17,703 nucleotides of DNA from CAYRYU01 sp964428355. Its GTDB lineage: Bacteria > Muiribacteriota > Ozemobacteria > Ozemobacterales > Ozemobacteraceae. Shown piece after piece: positions 1-8,126 of the stretch. The translations under genes and the position numbers were made by a program. Numbering within the stretch: the first letter of the stretch is position 1; every line of letters begins with the position of its first letter. A model generated the notes under the pieces. That model did no database searches and had not been told where the DNA came from. It saw only the letters and a list, made by a program, of their open reading frames with translations. The DNA lies in contig CAYRYU010000132.1 of assembly GCA_964428355.1 (NCBI GenBank), forward strand, positions 1 to 17,703, written 5' to 3'.

Positions 1-139
1 CGCACGATGCGGGAAGTGGGCGTTTGCAGCCCGGATGGCGCTTCGCAAACGACCCCTCCTGAGCTTACCCTCTCCAGAGAGTCCCCTTGGTCGGGGAACT
101 CAAGGAGCGGAACGATTCTGCCGATATCTTCTCCGGCGT
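1..139. other. leader region, no gene recognised
   Basis: The first 139 bases contain no recognisable gene end, promoter or RNA. The reading frame of the large TPR protein stays open through this stretch, so an N-terminal extension cannot be fully excluded, but the residues it would add look unlike protein-coding sequence and precede a good signal peptide. Confidence 0.4.
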
Positions 140-3100
140 ATGGTCAAAATATTCCGCATTTCTGCTCTTCTGGTTTTCCTTTGGCTCCCCGCCGGACTTC
201 TGGGAGCGGTCGACACGTCTCTCGACAAGGCTTCCCTGGCCGAGATCAACCAGATGGAAGCCCAATACAAGGCCGGGGACTACACCGGGGCGATCAAGAC
301 CGCCCGTTCGGTTCTGAAAACCGCTCCCAACGACTCCCCCGCGAAAATGCGGGCGCACGACATCATCATCCTGTCGGTGGACAGGCAGAATGCCCAGAGG
401 GTGGAGCAGGAACGCACCAAGGCGGCCGAGAGCGGGAAAAAAACCGCTGAACAACTCGTCGCTGAAGGATCCGGTTTGTTGCGTGAAAAGAAGTTCCAGC
501 CTGCCCTGGAAAAATTCCGTGGGGCGATGAAGGCGTTCGGTGGGGACGCCGAAACCAGATACCTGGTGGGCTACTGCCTTCAGAAGGTGGACAAGGACGC
601 TGACGCCTACGTTGCCTTCAAGTCCTGCCTCGAGCTGAACAAGAACCACCCCCGGGCGCTTTTCCATCTCGCAGAGCTGAGTTTCAAGCTCCAGAAGGAC
701 GAAGAGGCGGAAACCTACACCAGGCAGCTGATCGAAGTCACCGATCGTCGGATCGAGGAGCTGACCGGGGTGTTCATCGAACAACGTGGGGCGAGTCTCA
801 ACGACAAGGCCCTCGCCACAGCACGGAAAATCACCGGGCTGAGGCATTCCCTTGCCCAGACGACATTCGTCTACGGAATCCTAACCGCCCGGAAAGGGAA
901 ACTCGATGAATCCATTGAAGCCCTCCAGAGGTCCGTAAAGCTCGATCCCACGAACCTTGACGGTTTCTACCAGCTCGGGAAGTCATACCTGAGGAAAAGG
1001 ATCCTGCACCAGGCCGCGGTCAACTTCGAGCAGGCTATTTTCATGGGGGAAACGCGCCTCAAGGAGGAAAAAGCCCGCGCCAAGAAGCTCCTTGACGAAG
1101 GGAAGGCCGACCAGGCCGTCGAGTCCGAACTCGTGGCGAAGGGGTTGGCCAACCAGGCCGCCCGCTCCCTCTATGGTCTTGCCATCGCGGAGTTCCAGCG
1201 GAACGATGTGGGAGCCGCGATGGGGTCGATTGAGAAGGCGCTCGAGATCAAGCCCGATTTCGTCCTGGCCAGGTTCGCCCGCGCGATCTTCCTCGCCAGT
1301 CGGGGCGAGTACATCGAAGGGATCAACCAGATGAGGGAGGTTCTCCGGGAAGCCAACCCCAACAGCCCGGAAGCCTCCCAAGCGATCAAGACGATCAAGT
1401 TCCTGATGGAGGCGCAGACAGCGCCAACGCGGAGCTACTCCGGAAGCTGGACCCACACCCAGAAACCTCCCGTCCCCACGGTTGAAATGGACAAGTTCGT
1501 GAAGTTCATGCCCGGGATCGGAGGCAGGACTACCCAAAAACATTACGGGGACATCTTCTACCAGCTGAAGGGAGTCCAGGACCTTCTCGACAAACATAAC
1601 ATCCCTCAGGCAATCCGGGTTCTCAAGCACCTCATGATCCGGTACCCGGAGCTTTCCGAGATCCACACGATGTTGGGGCATTGCTACATGGAGCAGGGAA
1701 GATTCGATGATGCCATCGATTCTTTCAAACGGGGAATCGCCCGGAACCCGAGAGAGCCCCAGTCGCTGGCCAACCTTGCCTACGTTTTCGCACTAAAGGG
1801 AATCAACCTGCCCAAAGCGCTCGAGATGGCCCAGCTGGCACTCTCGATAGATGACAAGCGTCCGGAGTTCCACCATACCCTTGGATGGGTTCACTTCAAG
1901 ATGGGCGAGATCGACAAGGCGATCGCGGAGCTCAAGAAGGCTCTCGAGATCCAACCGACATATCTTCTGGCCCGGTACAACCTCGGGCTGGCGAATTACC
2001 TTGGGGGTTCGTTCCAGGCGGCGCTGGATTGTTTCGACCAGGTGCTGGCCGCCTCGCCCGGCCACCCCAAGGCAGCCCTCTTCAAGGCGCTTGCCCAGGC
2101 CAAACTGAAACACGTTCCGGACGCCTTGTTGACCCTGGACGATCTGAAGAAGAAGCTGCCCCCTGGAGAGATCCTCGTGAAAGTGGTGGACGACCTGCAC
2201 AGCCGGCTGAAGTTCGCCCATGAAAGGAACACCGAGACTCCGATCCCCCGGATCAATCACCCCGCGCCCATCGAGAAGCTCCTGAAGCAAGCGAGGGAGT
2301 TCAAGGACAAGGGTCTGGTGAACCACGCGAAGGAAATCTACCTGGAGTGCCAACGTCTCGTTCCGGAGAGATTCGAACCATGGTATGAGCTTGGCGAGAT
2401 GTATGCCGGTTGGGGCCTGAGCAAACCGGCTCTTCGGGCCTGGGACCAGGCACTGAAGATCAGGCCGAATCATTACGGTCTCCAGCTCAACATCGGGAAG
2501 ATGCAGTACCGGCTTCTCGACCGGGCAAAAGCCAAACCCGCGTTCCTGGCGGCCCAGGCGCTTCGGGCGGATGATCCCGAACCCAGCTACTATCTCGGGC
2601 TCCTTGCCTACGAGGAACAGCGGTTCGAATCCGCCGAAAGCCACGCCCTGGCCGCGGTCCGCCTGAAGCCGCTCTACTTCAAGGCCCTTGCGCTTCTCGG
2701 GATGGCCCGGATCAGGCTCGGCAGATTCCTGCCCGCCCGGGATGCATACGAGACGATCTATGCCAAAGCCCCCGTGGAATCCTCGATCAGGCGGCACGCC
2801 CGCCGCCGGCTGTTCGAGCTTGCAAGGATGATCGCCCCCGCAAGGGCCCCTTCCGTCGAGGATGCCAAACAGTTCGAGGTGGAGACAATGAGGCGCATCC
2901 GCAAGGAAGGAAGACAGGAGATCGACAAGGGAAATGTCTCGGTTCCTCCCGCCGAAAAAGGTCCGGTTGTCCTTCCCCTGGAGGAGAAGATGTGGATCCT
3001 GAAGCGCTTGGAGGACAAGGGGGCAATGCCCGTTTCCGGTCCCCGACGGTTGGCGAACCGCGGCACCTCCGGAATCGACGAGAAGCTCTGGGTTCTCAAG

Positions 3101-3847
3101 AGACTCGAATCGGACAAGAAAAAGAGCGGGTTGTTCGAACCACCACCACAGATCACCCCGAAGTACAAACTCCATGACATCGAGAAAGCCCGCCCGGTCG
3201 ATCCCGCAGATTCTTTCCTGAAGGAAGGGCTGGCCGCCGCGGAGAAGGGGTTCCTGGGGGAAGCCCTTGCCGCGTTCGAGAAGGGGAAAGCCGCCTCCCC
3301 CGACAACATCGATGTTCTGCTGAACCTTGGCTTCCTGCATACCCTGCTGGGGAACTTCAAGAACGCATTCGAGAGCTTCGCCCAGGCCGCCCTCAGACAT
3401 CCGGAGCACCCCCTTCCCAGGCTGGCCCTCGGCCATCTCTACTGGCTGGGGGGCAGGGGAAAGGAAGCTGTCAAACAGTGGCGCGGAGTCAGGGGGACCA
3501 TTTCGCTTGATCCGGATTACAGTTTCATCGCGAAATCCGAGGGCTGGTGGAAGCGGGTCCTGGACACCAATCCCACCGACCCGGACGGCCACTCCAACCT
3601 CGGAATCGTCTACCTGTTTTCGAACAAGTTGATACAGGCGATTGCCGAGTTCGGGAGTGTCCTGAACCTTGCTCCGGACAAGAGCGAACACAAGTTCTAC
3701 CAGGCACAGGTCTACGTGATCCTCTATCTCAGCAGCAACTCCTCCGTCCACAAGAAGGAGGCCAAGACCCGGCTCCTCGAACTCGAAGCCCTTTCGCCGC
3801 CTTTCCCGCACGCCCGCACCCTGCGGCAGTTCCTGGAAACGCAGTGA
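140..3847 (+). CDS. large exported TPR-repeat protein (1235 aa)
   Basis: The predicted protein begins with a clear signal peptide (basic MVKIFR, hydrophobic core to about residue 22, AVD near the cleavage site), so it probably acts in the periplasm or on the outer membrane. The rest is almost entirely TPR-type helical repeats, with typical spaced Leu/Gly/Ala/Tyr and Pro positions, in blocks at about residues 100-435, 470-700, 710-895 and 1035-1235. TPRs are protein-binding scaffolds; no catalytic domain is visible. A charged linker (about 905-1030) holds a 12-residue motif twice (947-958 and 979-990). I chose ATG 140 because it places the signal peptide at the N-terminus. The frame is open to the left edge and ATG 35 is possible; no good Shine-Dalgarno sits before either (AAGGAG at 102-107 is too far from 140). 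A beta-barrel gene follows after 15 bases, suggesting an operon. Specific function unknown. Confidence 0.85.
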   Translation: MVKIFRISALLVFLWLPAGLLGAVDTSLDKASLAEINQMEAQYKAGDYTGAIKTARSVLKTAPNDSPAKMRAHDIIILSVDRQNAQRVEQERTKAAESGKKTAEQLVAEGSGLLREKKFQPALEKFRGAMKAFGGDAETRYLVGYCLQKVDKDADAYVAFKSCLELNKNHPRALFHLAELSFKLQKDEEAETYTRQLIEVTDRRIEELTGVFIEQRGASLNDKALATARKITGLRHSLAQTTFVYGILTARKGKLDESIEALQRSVKLDPTNLDGFYQLGKSYLRKRILHQAAVNFEQAIFMGETRLKEEKARAKKLLDEGKADQAVESELVAKGLANQAARSLYGLAIAEFQRNDVGAAMGSIEKALEIKPDFVLARFARAIFLASRGEYIEGINQMREVLREANPNSPEASQAIKTIKFLMEAQTAPTRSYSGSWTHTQKPPVPTVEMDKFVKFMPGIGGRTTQKHYGDIFYQLKGVQDLLDKHNIPQAIRVLKHLMIRYPELSEIHTMLGHCYMEQGRFDDAIDSFKRGIARNPREPQSLANLAYVFALKGINLPKALEMAQLALSIDDKRPEFHHTLGWVHFKMGEIDKAIAELKKALEIQPTYLLARYNLGLANYLGGSFQAALDCFDQVLAASPGHPKAALFKALAQAKLKHVPDALLTLDDLKKKLPPGEILVKVVDDLHSRLKFAHERNTETPIPRINHPAPIEKLLKQAREFKDKGLVNHAKEIYLECQRLVPERFEPWYELGEMYAGWGLSKPALRAWDQALKIRPNHYGLQLNIGKMQYRLLDRAKAKPAFLAAQALRADDPEPSYYLGLLAYEEQRFESAESHALAAVRLKPLYFKALALLGMARIRLGRFLPARDAYETIYAKAPVESSIRRHARRRLFELARMIAPARAPSVEDAKQFEVETMRRIRKEGRQEIDKGNVSVPPAEKGPVVLPLEEKMWILKRLEDKGAMPVSGPRRLANRGTSGIDEKLWVLKRLESDKKKSGLFEPPPQITPKYKLHDIEKARPVDPADSFLKEGLAAAEKGFLGEALAAFEKGKAASPDNIDVLLNLGFLHTLLGNFKNAFESFAQAALRHPEHPLPRLALGHLYWLGGRGKEAVKQWRGVRGTISLDPDYSFIAKSEGWWKRVLDTNPTDPDGHSNLGIVYLFSNKLIQAIAEFGSVLNLAPDKSEHKFYQAQVYVILYLSSNSSVHKKEAKTRLLELEALSPPFPHARTLRQFLETQ
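2978..3109 (+). repeat. duplicated 12-residue motif in the TPR-protein linker
   Basis: Two copies of a near-identical coding motif, LEEKMWILKRLE (2978-3013) and IDEKLWVLKRLE (3074-3109), start 32 codons apart in the low-complexity linker between TPR blocks. At DNA level the copies use different codons at many positions, so the similarity appears kept at protein level. It is likely an amphipathic helix or a short docking motif; its function is not known to me. Confidence 0.6.
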
Positions 3848-3862
3848 AAAGGGACCAACTGA

Positions 3863-4888
3863 ATGGATGAAACCATGAGACATCCTCCAACGCACGGGCC
3901 ACTTCCACAAAAGGATTCGGCAGCCCCCGAAGCTGCGGCAAGGGTGGCTTGCCGGCCTTCCATCCTCATGTTCTTCCTTCTCCTGCTTCTGCCGCTGGCC
4001 ATGCCGCGAACTGCGGCGGGGAAGGTCCAGGTTCTGAAGCTTCCTGAAAACGCTGATTACGAGATCTACTCCGTTGCCGACGACAAGGCCGGACGAAAGG
4101 GAAGGGTCTTTCTCAACGAAACCCCCAGAAACGCCCTCAACGAAGATGGTCTGTGCGGGTATTTCGTTTCCGAGACGGCGGACCGGCTGAAGCCGAAGCG
4201 GATGTTCTTCGGCGGGCACCTGGAGTTCTACGAACTGAGCTCCCGTCGTGGGTATGCATACAAGGCGGATGACAAGGGTTCGGTCAACACGCTGGCTTTC
4301 AAGCTCAACTACATCGGGGAATGGGCCGAGTGGGCGGTCACCCTACCGATTCACCGGTGGGAACTGACGGCCCCCAGAACCTACAACACGCTTTCCACGA
4401 GCAACCAGGGGATCGGCAATGCCAAGCTCGGCTGGAAGGCGACCTATCTTCCCGATCGGAGTTACTATCGGTTCGCCTACGGAGCCGTCGCCTACGTGAC
4501 CACGGGGAATCCTGATACCATGCTTCCCGCAAACGCAAAGAAGGAAGACGAGTTGAAGATTTTCGGCTGCGTGACCACTCAGGAAACCGACAATGCCGTT
4601 GGAAACCTCGAACTCGGGACAATCCTCAACTCGGAGAGCCGCGACAACCGCTTCATCTACCGCCTTGCGATGAGTTACGAGGCCAGCATCCATGCCACTC
4701 TGATCGGGGAACTGGCAGGCGAAGTGCAGGGCGGTGACGACAGGGACAGCCTCGACCTGATCGGGGGTGTCCGTCTTTCCCCCACCCCGTTCTCGGTTCT
4801 CGAACTGGCGATCGCCAAGAACCTTCGGACTTACAGGGAATACGGATGGGACGCACGAATCCAGGTGGGTTACACCATCCGCTGGTGA
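3863..4888 (+). CDS. probable outer-membrane beta-barrel protein (341 aa)
   Basis: The N-terminus carries a long polar stretch, then a hydrophobic core (about residues 34-47) and an AAG-type signal peptidase site near residue 53. The mature part is rich in alternating aromatic/aliphatic strands separated by polar turns, without hydrophobic helices, and ends in GYTIRW. A terminal aromatic residue in a last strand is the usual signal for BAM-dependent outer-membrane barrels. The pattern resembles the broad transporter/MetA-like barrel group, but I cannot place it in a family. ATG 3863 has AAAAGGG 9 bases upstream; ATG 3875 and ATG 3968 (directly before the hydrophobic core) are alternatives, the latter without a ribosome site. 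The gene starts 15 bases after the large TPR gene, so the two are probably co-transcribed and may work together at the outer membrane. Cargo or ligand unknown. Confidence 0.75.
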   Translation: MDETMRHPPTHGPLPQKDSAAPEAAARVACRPSILMFFLLLLLPLAMPRTAAGKVQVLKLPENADYEIYSVADDKAGRKGRVFLNETPRNALNEDGLCGYFVSETADRLKPKRMFFGGHLEFYELSSRRGYAYKADDKGSVNTLAFKLNYIGEWAEWAVTLPIHRWELTAPRTYNTLSTSNQGIGNAKLGWKATYLPDRSYYRFAYGAVAYVTTGNPDTMLPANAKKEDELKIFGCVTTQETDNAVGNLELGTILNSESRDNRFIYRLAMSYEASIHATLIGELAGEVQGGDDRDSLDLIGGVRLSPTPFSVLELAIAKNLRTYREYGWDARIQVGYTIRW

Positions 4889-4895
4889 CCCCCTC

Positions 4896-4910
4896 CCCTC
4901 CGGAGGGTTT
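4896..4910 (+). terminator. possible weak terminator after the beta-barrel gene
   Basis: A perfect 12-base palindrome (CCCTCCGGAGGG, 4896-4907) follows the beta-barrel stop codon by 7 bases and is trailed by TTT. The stem would be only about 4 bp with a tight loop and the T-run is short. It lies in the 21-base gap between two convergent genes, where a terminator is expected. On the other strand no T-run follows it. Confidence 0.3.
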
Positions 4911-6508
4911 CACTTGTATCTGGTGTTGAGCTCCTTCACCATGCTTTCGGCTATCCCGGCTTCCTTGGAACCGGGGGGAGCCGCCCGGATCACTCTCTGA
5001 AAAATGTCCCGAGCCATTTTGCCGGCTTCCGTGTCTCCCTTGAGGAGCATGAGGTCGATGTATGCGTTGGCCATGGCCATCAGAGCCTGGACGTTGTCAG
5101 GCTCCTTGTCCAGCCCCACCTTGAGGACCGCTATCGCATCGAGAGTCCGGCTTTCACGGGCCAGGCGGTTTGCCTCGGTGAGGATCTCGTCGATCGTCAT
5201 CTTCTTGATGAAGAAATCGTCCTGGCGCGGAGAGAAAGCCCCGGAGGCATCCGAGGTGGGCGGTGGAAGGACGGCGAGTGCGCTCTGGGAAGCGGCCGCA
5301 GCCTTGGAAGCCTCCGCTGCAGCCTTCTGTTTCTCGTACTTCTCGATGATGACCTTTGCGTCCTCGGCGAAAACGGGGGTTTTCCCGCCTTCTCCCTGGG
5401 TGAGGTAAGCCTGGAGGTCCACCGAAGCCTTCTCCAGGTCGCCAATGATCGAGGTCAGGTAACCTCGATAGAAAAGACCGTCGCCCATGACGTTGGGGCG
5501 GTCCCCCAGGAGTTCGAGAGCTTTCTGGATCAAGCCGTTTTCGGGTTCGGAAAGGAATTCGCGCTCTGTCATCACGCACCGGACGTACAGTTCGATCGCC
5601 TTGGGGAGCTCCTCCTTCTCGAGGGCATCCAGCGCCTGGTTGAAGAGGGTCGCACCGGGACCCGTCCGGAGAGTGTGGATCATTTCCGCGGGCTTCTTCT
5701 CCGGTTTCTCCTCCTTCCCGGGAACCTTTTCCGTTTTGCCCGAAGGTGTAGGAGCGGAGGGGGTGGAACCCTTTTCAGGTTTTTTTCCGGCCTCACCGGG
5801 AGGGGCGGCGGGCTTCGAATCTCCACCGTCGGGTTTCCCAGGTGAACCTGAGACGGCTTTTGGGCCGCCCTCGGGTGAGTCGGCAACGAGAATCTGCGCA
5901 CCGGGCGGCTTGGGGAGAGGGGCATTTCCTCCCGATCCGGGGGATAGCTCGCGAAGCCGGTCCAGTGCCTGCGCGAAATCGGGGTTCAGGGACAGTGCCT
6001 TCCCGTAGGCCTCCCTCGCTTCCTGCATACGTCCCATCGCCTCGAAGCACAAGCCCATGTTGTAGGGAACCCAGTAGGAGCCTGGGTTGATCTTCTGCGC
6101 CTGTTCGTAACAGAAGAGGCATTCCTTGTACTGGCCATTCTTCTTGTACAAAATCCCGAGGTTGTTGTATGCATGGAAATTGTGGGGATCGATCTTGAGA
6201 AGGGCGAAGTAGGTTTCGACGGCTTTGGCGGTCTGCTTCTGCAGGGTATATTCGAGCCCGAGGAGGAGGAGGGCTTCACGGTCCTCGGGGTCGAGTTGAA
6301 GGCGTTTCTGGAGCTGCTTGATCTTCCCGGGGTTGACCTCGGTAATCTCTTCCGCACAAAAGCAGACCGAAACGCAGAAAAAGAGAAGGGCCAGGATTCC
6401 GATCCCCAGGACCGGATGTCCCGGCAACCCTTGCGGGAAATCCGCTTCGGGCCTAGCGGGCCTCGACGAGGAATTTGATGGCTGTCTTTTCGTTGCCGTC
6501 GATCTCAA
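4910..6508 (-). CDS. exported TPR protein with Pro/Gly/Lys-rich linker (up to 532 aa)
   Basis: A hydrophobic segment at about residues 33-50, ending CFCAEE, looks like a signal peptide. Three TPR units follow (about 76-109, 111-143, 145-179, with NNLGILYKKNGQY as a typical TPR helix A). Next is a low-complexity Pro/Gly/Ser/Lys linker (about 191-275), a helical region with weaker TPR-like repeats (285-370), an Ala-rich probable coiled coil (384-408) and a last TPR-like pair (440-510). It is probably a periplasmic or surface scaffold. The start is uncertain: TTG 6508 overlaps the end of spoVS by 56 bases and gives a basic N-region; TTG 6427 lies just after spoVS but lacks positive charge before the core. 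Neither has a good ribosome site, which suggests translational coupling to spoVS. Function unknown. Confidence 0.8.
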   Translation of the reverse strand: MRSTATKRQPSNSSSRPARPEADFPQGLPGHPVLGIGILALLFFCVSVCFCAEEITEVNPGKIKQLQKRLQLDPEDREALLLLGLEYTLQKQTAKAVETYFALLKIDPHNFHAYNNLGILYKKNGQYKECLFCYEQAQKINPGSYWVPYNMGLCFEAMGRMQEAREAYGKALSLNPDFAQALDRLRELSPGSGGNAPLPKPPGAQILVADSPEGGPKAVSGSPGKPDGGDSKPAAPPGEAGKKPEKGSTPSAPTPSGKTEKVPGKEEKPEKKPAEMIHTLRTGPGATLFNQALDALEKEELPKAIELYVRCVMTEREFLSEPENGLIQKALELLGDRPNVMGDGLFYRGYLTSIIGDLEKASVDLQAYLTQGEGGKTPVFAEDAKVIIEKYEKQKAAAEASKAAAASQSALAVLPPPTSDASGAFSPRQDDFFIKKMTIDEILTEANRLARESRTLDAIAVLKVGLDKEPDNVQALMAMANAYIDLMLLKGDTEAGKMARDIFQRVIRAAPPGSKEAGIAESMVKELNTRYK

Positions 6509-6713
6509 TTTTGGCGAATGCGATTAGCGTGATGAGTTCGATTCCCTTGGGAGCAACGTATCCTCTCGTGACTGCTATTGCCTTGACTGCCTGGTTGACC
6601 GCTCCCGCACCCACTGCCAGAAGTTCAACCTTGCTGTCATGTTCGAGAACTGCTGCAATTGCTCCCGCTACGGACTTTGGATTGGATGATGATGCGACCC
6701 TTAGAATTTCCAT
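6453..6713 (-). CDS. spoVS: stage V sporulation protein S (SpoVS) homologue
   Basis: The 86-residue product matches the SpoVS family over its full length: it opens MEILRVASSSNPKSVAGA and contains GAGAVNQAVKA, RGYVAPKG and a C-terminal IKFLVEAR, all hallmark segments. SpoVS has an Alba-like fold and is thought to bind nucleic acid. In Bacillus it affects septation and spore coat formation, but homologues occur widely in bacteria that do not form spores. The ATG at 6713 has a strong ribosome site (AGGAGAGG at 6719-6726) and a near-consensus promoter upstream; longer in-frame starts would cross that promoter and the fabF terminator. It is the first gene of a two-gene unit with the exported TPR gene, whose possible start lies inside its 3' end. 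The role here is likely regulatory. Confidence 0.93.
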   Translation of the reverse strand: MEILRVASSSNPKSVAGAIAAVLEHDSKVELLAVGAGAVNQAVKAIAVTRGYVAPKGIELITLIAFAKIEIDGNEKTAIKFLVEAR

Positions 6714-6718
6714 CTGAG

Positions 6719-6726
6719 CCTCTCCT
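6719..6726 (-). promoter_or_regulatory. ribosome binding site of spoVS
   Basis: AGGAGAGG on the minus strand, 5 bases before ATG 6713. It decides the start against longer in-frame options. Confidence 0.75.
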
Positions 6727-6753
6727 GTATCAACTGTGGGCGTTTCTGCTCTC

Positions 6754-6782
6754 ATTATACCCATGTGGAAAATGGAATGCAA
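6754..6782 (-). promoter_or_regulatory. sigma70-type promoter of spoVS
   Basis: On the minus strand, TTGCAT (6777-6782) and a perfect TATAAT (6754-6759) are separated by 17 bases. The expected transcript start is near 6747, giving a leader of about 34 bases before the spoVS ATG. The promoter lies just downstream of the fabF terminator, so spoVS and the TPR gene have their own transcription unit. Confidence 0.85.
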
Positions 6783-6790
6783 TTCCAACG

Positions 6791-6815
6791 AAAACGGCCG
6801 GGTTTTCCCCGGCCG
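6791..6815 (-). terminator. intrinsic terminator after fabF
   Basis: On the minus strand a perfect 8-bp stem (CGGCCGGG / CCCGGCCG, 6795-6815) with a GAAAA loop is followed by TTTT. It lies 18 bases after the fabF stop and ends the rpmF-fabF cluster. Confidence 0.85.
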
Positions 6816-6832
6816 GAATGGATTTACCCAAA

Positions 6833-8065
6833 TCAGACGTTGCGGAAAACGACCGACGCGTTCTGGCCTCCGAACCCGAACGAGTTGACCAGAGCGGTGT
6901 CGATCCGGATTTCCCTCGATGTCTGGGGAACGTAATCCAGGTCGCACCCTTCGCCGGGGGAAAAATGGTTGATCGTGGGGTGTATGAACCCGCCCTGGAT
7001 CTGGAGAACTGTGGCCACTGCCCCTACCGCTCCAGCTGCTCCGAGTAGGTGACCGATCATGGATTTCGTCGAATTGACCGCCAATTTTCGGGAATGGTCT
7101 CCGAAGACCTTTTTGATTGCAAGGGTTTCGATTGGGTCCCCGATGGGGGTCGAAGTCCCGTGCGCGTTGACGTAGTTCACCGACTCCTTGGTGGTTTTCC
7201 GCCAGTCGAGGGCCATGTTCATCGCCCGGGCGGCACCCTCTCCCTCCGGATCGGGGGCGGTGAGGTGGTAGGCGTCCGCGGAAGCCCCGTAACCGATGAC
7301 CTCGGCGAGGGGTTTCGCGCCTCGCCTGTTCATGCTCTCCTCCGATTCGAAAACCAGGATTCCTGCACCCTCGCCCATGACGAACCCATCCCGGTCCTTG
7401 TCAAAGGGGCGGCTGGCACGCTCGGGGTCATCGTTCCGGGTGGAAAGGGCCTTCATCTGGGCGAACCCCGCGACGGTCATGGGGGTGATGGCCGATTCGG
7501 CCCCGCCGCAGACCATGATGTCGCACACCCCCGATTCGATCTTCAGGAAAGCTTCCCCCATCCCGTGCAGGCCGGAGGCACAGGCTGAAACCACACAATA
7601 ATTGGGCCCCTTGAAGCCATGGGCAATCGAAAGACAGCCGGCAGCGATGTTGCAGATCATCATCGGGACGAGAAGCGGGCTGGTTCTTCCTGGGCCTGAC
7701 TTCTGGATTACCTCGTGCTCGGTTTCGAAGGTGTGGATCCCTCCGATGCCGGTCGAAATCAGAACCCCAACCCGGAACGGGTCGAAGCTTCCCGGAGCGA
7801 TTCCCGCCTGCTTGATGGCCATCTCCGATGCCGCCATGGCGAACTGGGAATAACGGTCATGCCGCCTGATCTCCTTTTTGGGGATATAGGGGGCGGGATC
7901 GAAGTTGATGATCTCCGCCGCAATCTTGGCGGTGTGGCGGGAGGGGTCGAAGCCCGTGATGGTCCTGACTCCGGATTTCCCGGCTTTGAGGCCGGCGGAA
8001 AATTCGTCCGTTCCAAGACCAATCGGGGTGACGGCTCCCGCGCCTGTAACGAAAACCCGTTTCAT
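6833..8065 (-). CDS. fabF: 3-oxoacyl-ACP synthase II
   Basis: FabF performs the decarboxylating Claisen condensation of malonyl-ACP with acyl-ACP in each elongation round of type II fatty acid synthesis, in the cytoplasm. The 410-residue length is normal. The catalytic set is complete: nucleophile Cys162 in SACASG, His302 in NAHGTST, Lys334 in NSTKS and His339 in IGHLLGA, plus the C-terminal NSFGFGGQN glycine-rich loop. The ATG at 8065 has AAGGAG at 8076-8081, 10 bases away. It is the last gene of the fab cluster, 61 bases after the FabK-like gene and before a strong terminator. No fabH is present in the window, so chain initiation must be done by a gene elsewhere or, less likely, by FabF. 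Confidence 0.97.
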   Translation of the reverse strand: MKRVFVTGAGAVTPIGLGTDEFSAGLKAGKSGVRTITGFDPSRHTAKIAAEIINFDPAPYIPKKEIRRHDRYSQFAMAASEMAIKQAGIAPGSFDPFRVGVLISTGIGGIHTFETEHEVIQKSGPGRTSPLLVPMMICNIAAGCLSIAHGFKGPNYCVVSACASGLHGMGEAFLKIESGVCDIMVCGGAESAITPMTVAGFAQMKALSTRNDDPERASRPFDKDRDGFVMGEGAGILVFESEESMNRRGAKPLAEVIGYGASADAYHLTAPDPEGEGAARAMNMALDWRKTTKESVNYVNAHGTSTPIGDPIETLAIKKVFGDHSRKLAVNSTKSMIGHLLGAAGAVGAVATVLQIQGGFIHPTINHFSPGEGCDLDYVPQTSREIRIDTALVNSFGFGGQNASVVFRNV

Positions 8066-8126
8066 CTGGAATCAGCTCCTTTCGGTCTGCCGCACCCCGG
8101 GGTTGACTCCCGGAGACCGCGACTGA

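Noticed and set aside
35..139. ATG 35 as start of the giant TPR protein
   Set aside because: It adds 35 residues, rich in Arg and Pro, before a good signal peptide and lacks a convincing ribosome site; kept as an alternative only.
1793..4219. 808-codon open frame on the minus strand, antisense to the large TPR gene
   Set aside because: It is opposite a protein with clear TPR repeats, shows no recognisable domain and has the Pro/Gly/Arg-rich look of an antisense frame in GC-rich DNA.
6714..6947. Longer N-terminus for SpoVS (164 residues)
   Set aside because: It would run through the spoVS promoter, the fabF terminator and the fabF 3' end; the family starts at MEILRV.
8066..8126. Palindrome ACCCCGGGGT in the fabK-fabF gap as a regulator site
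   Set aside because: A short GC palindrome is expected by chance in this DNA, and no known fatty-acid regulator box (for example FapR-like) matches.
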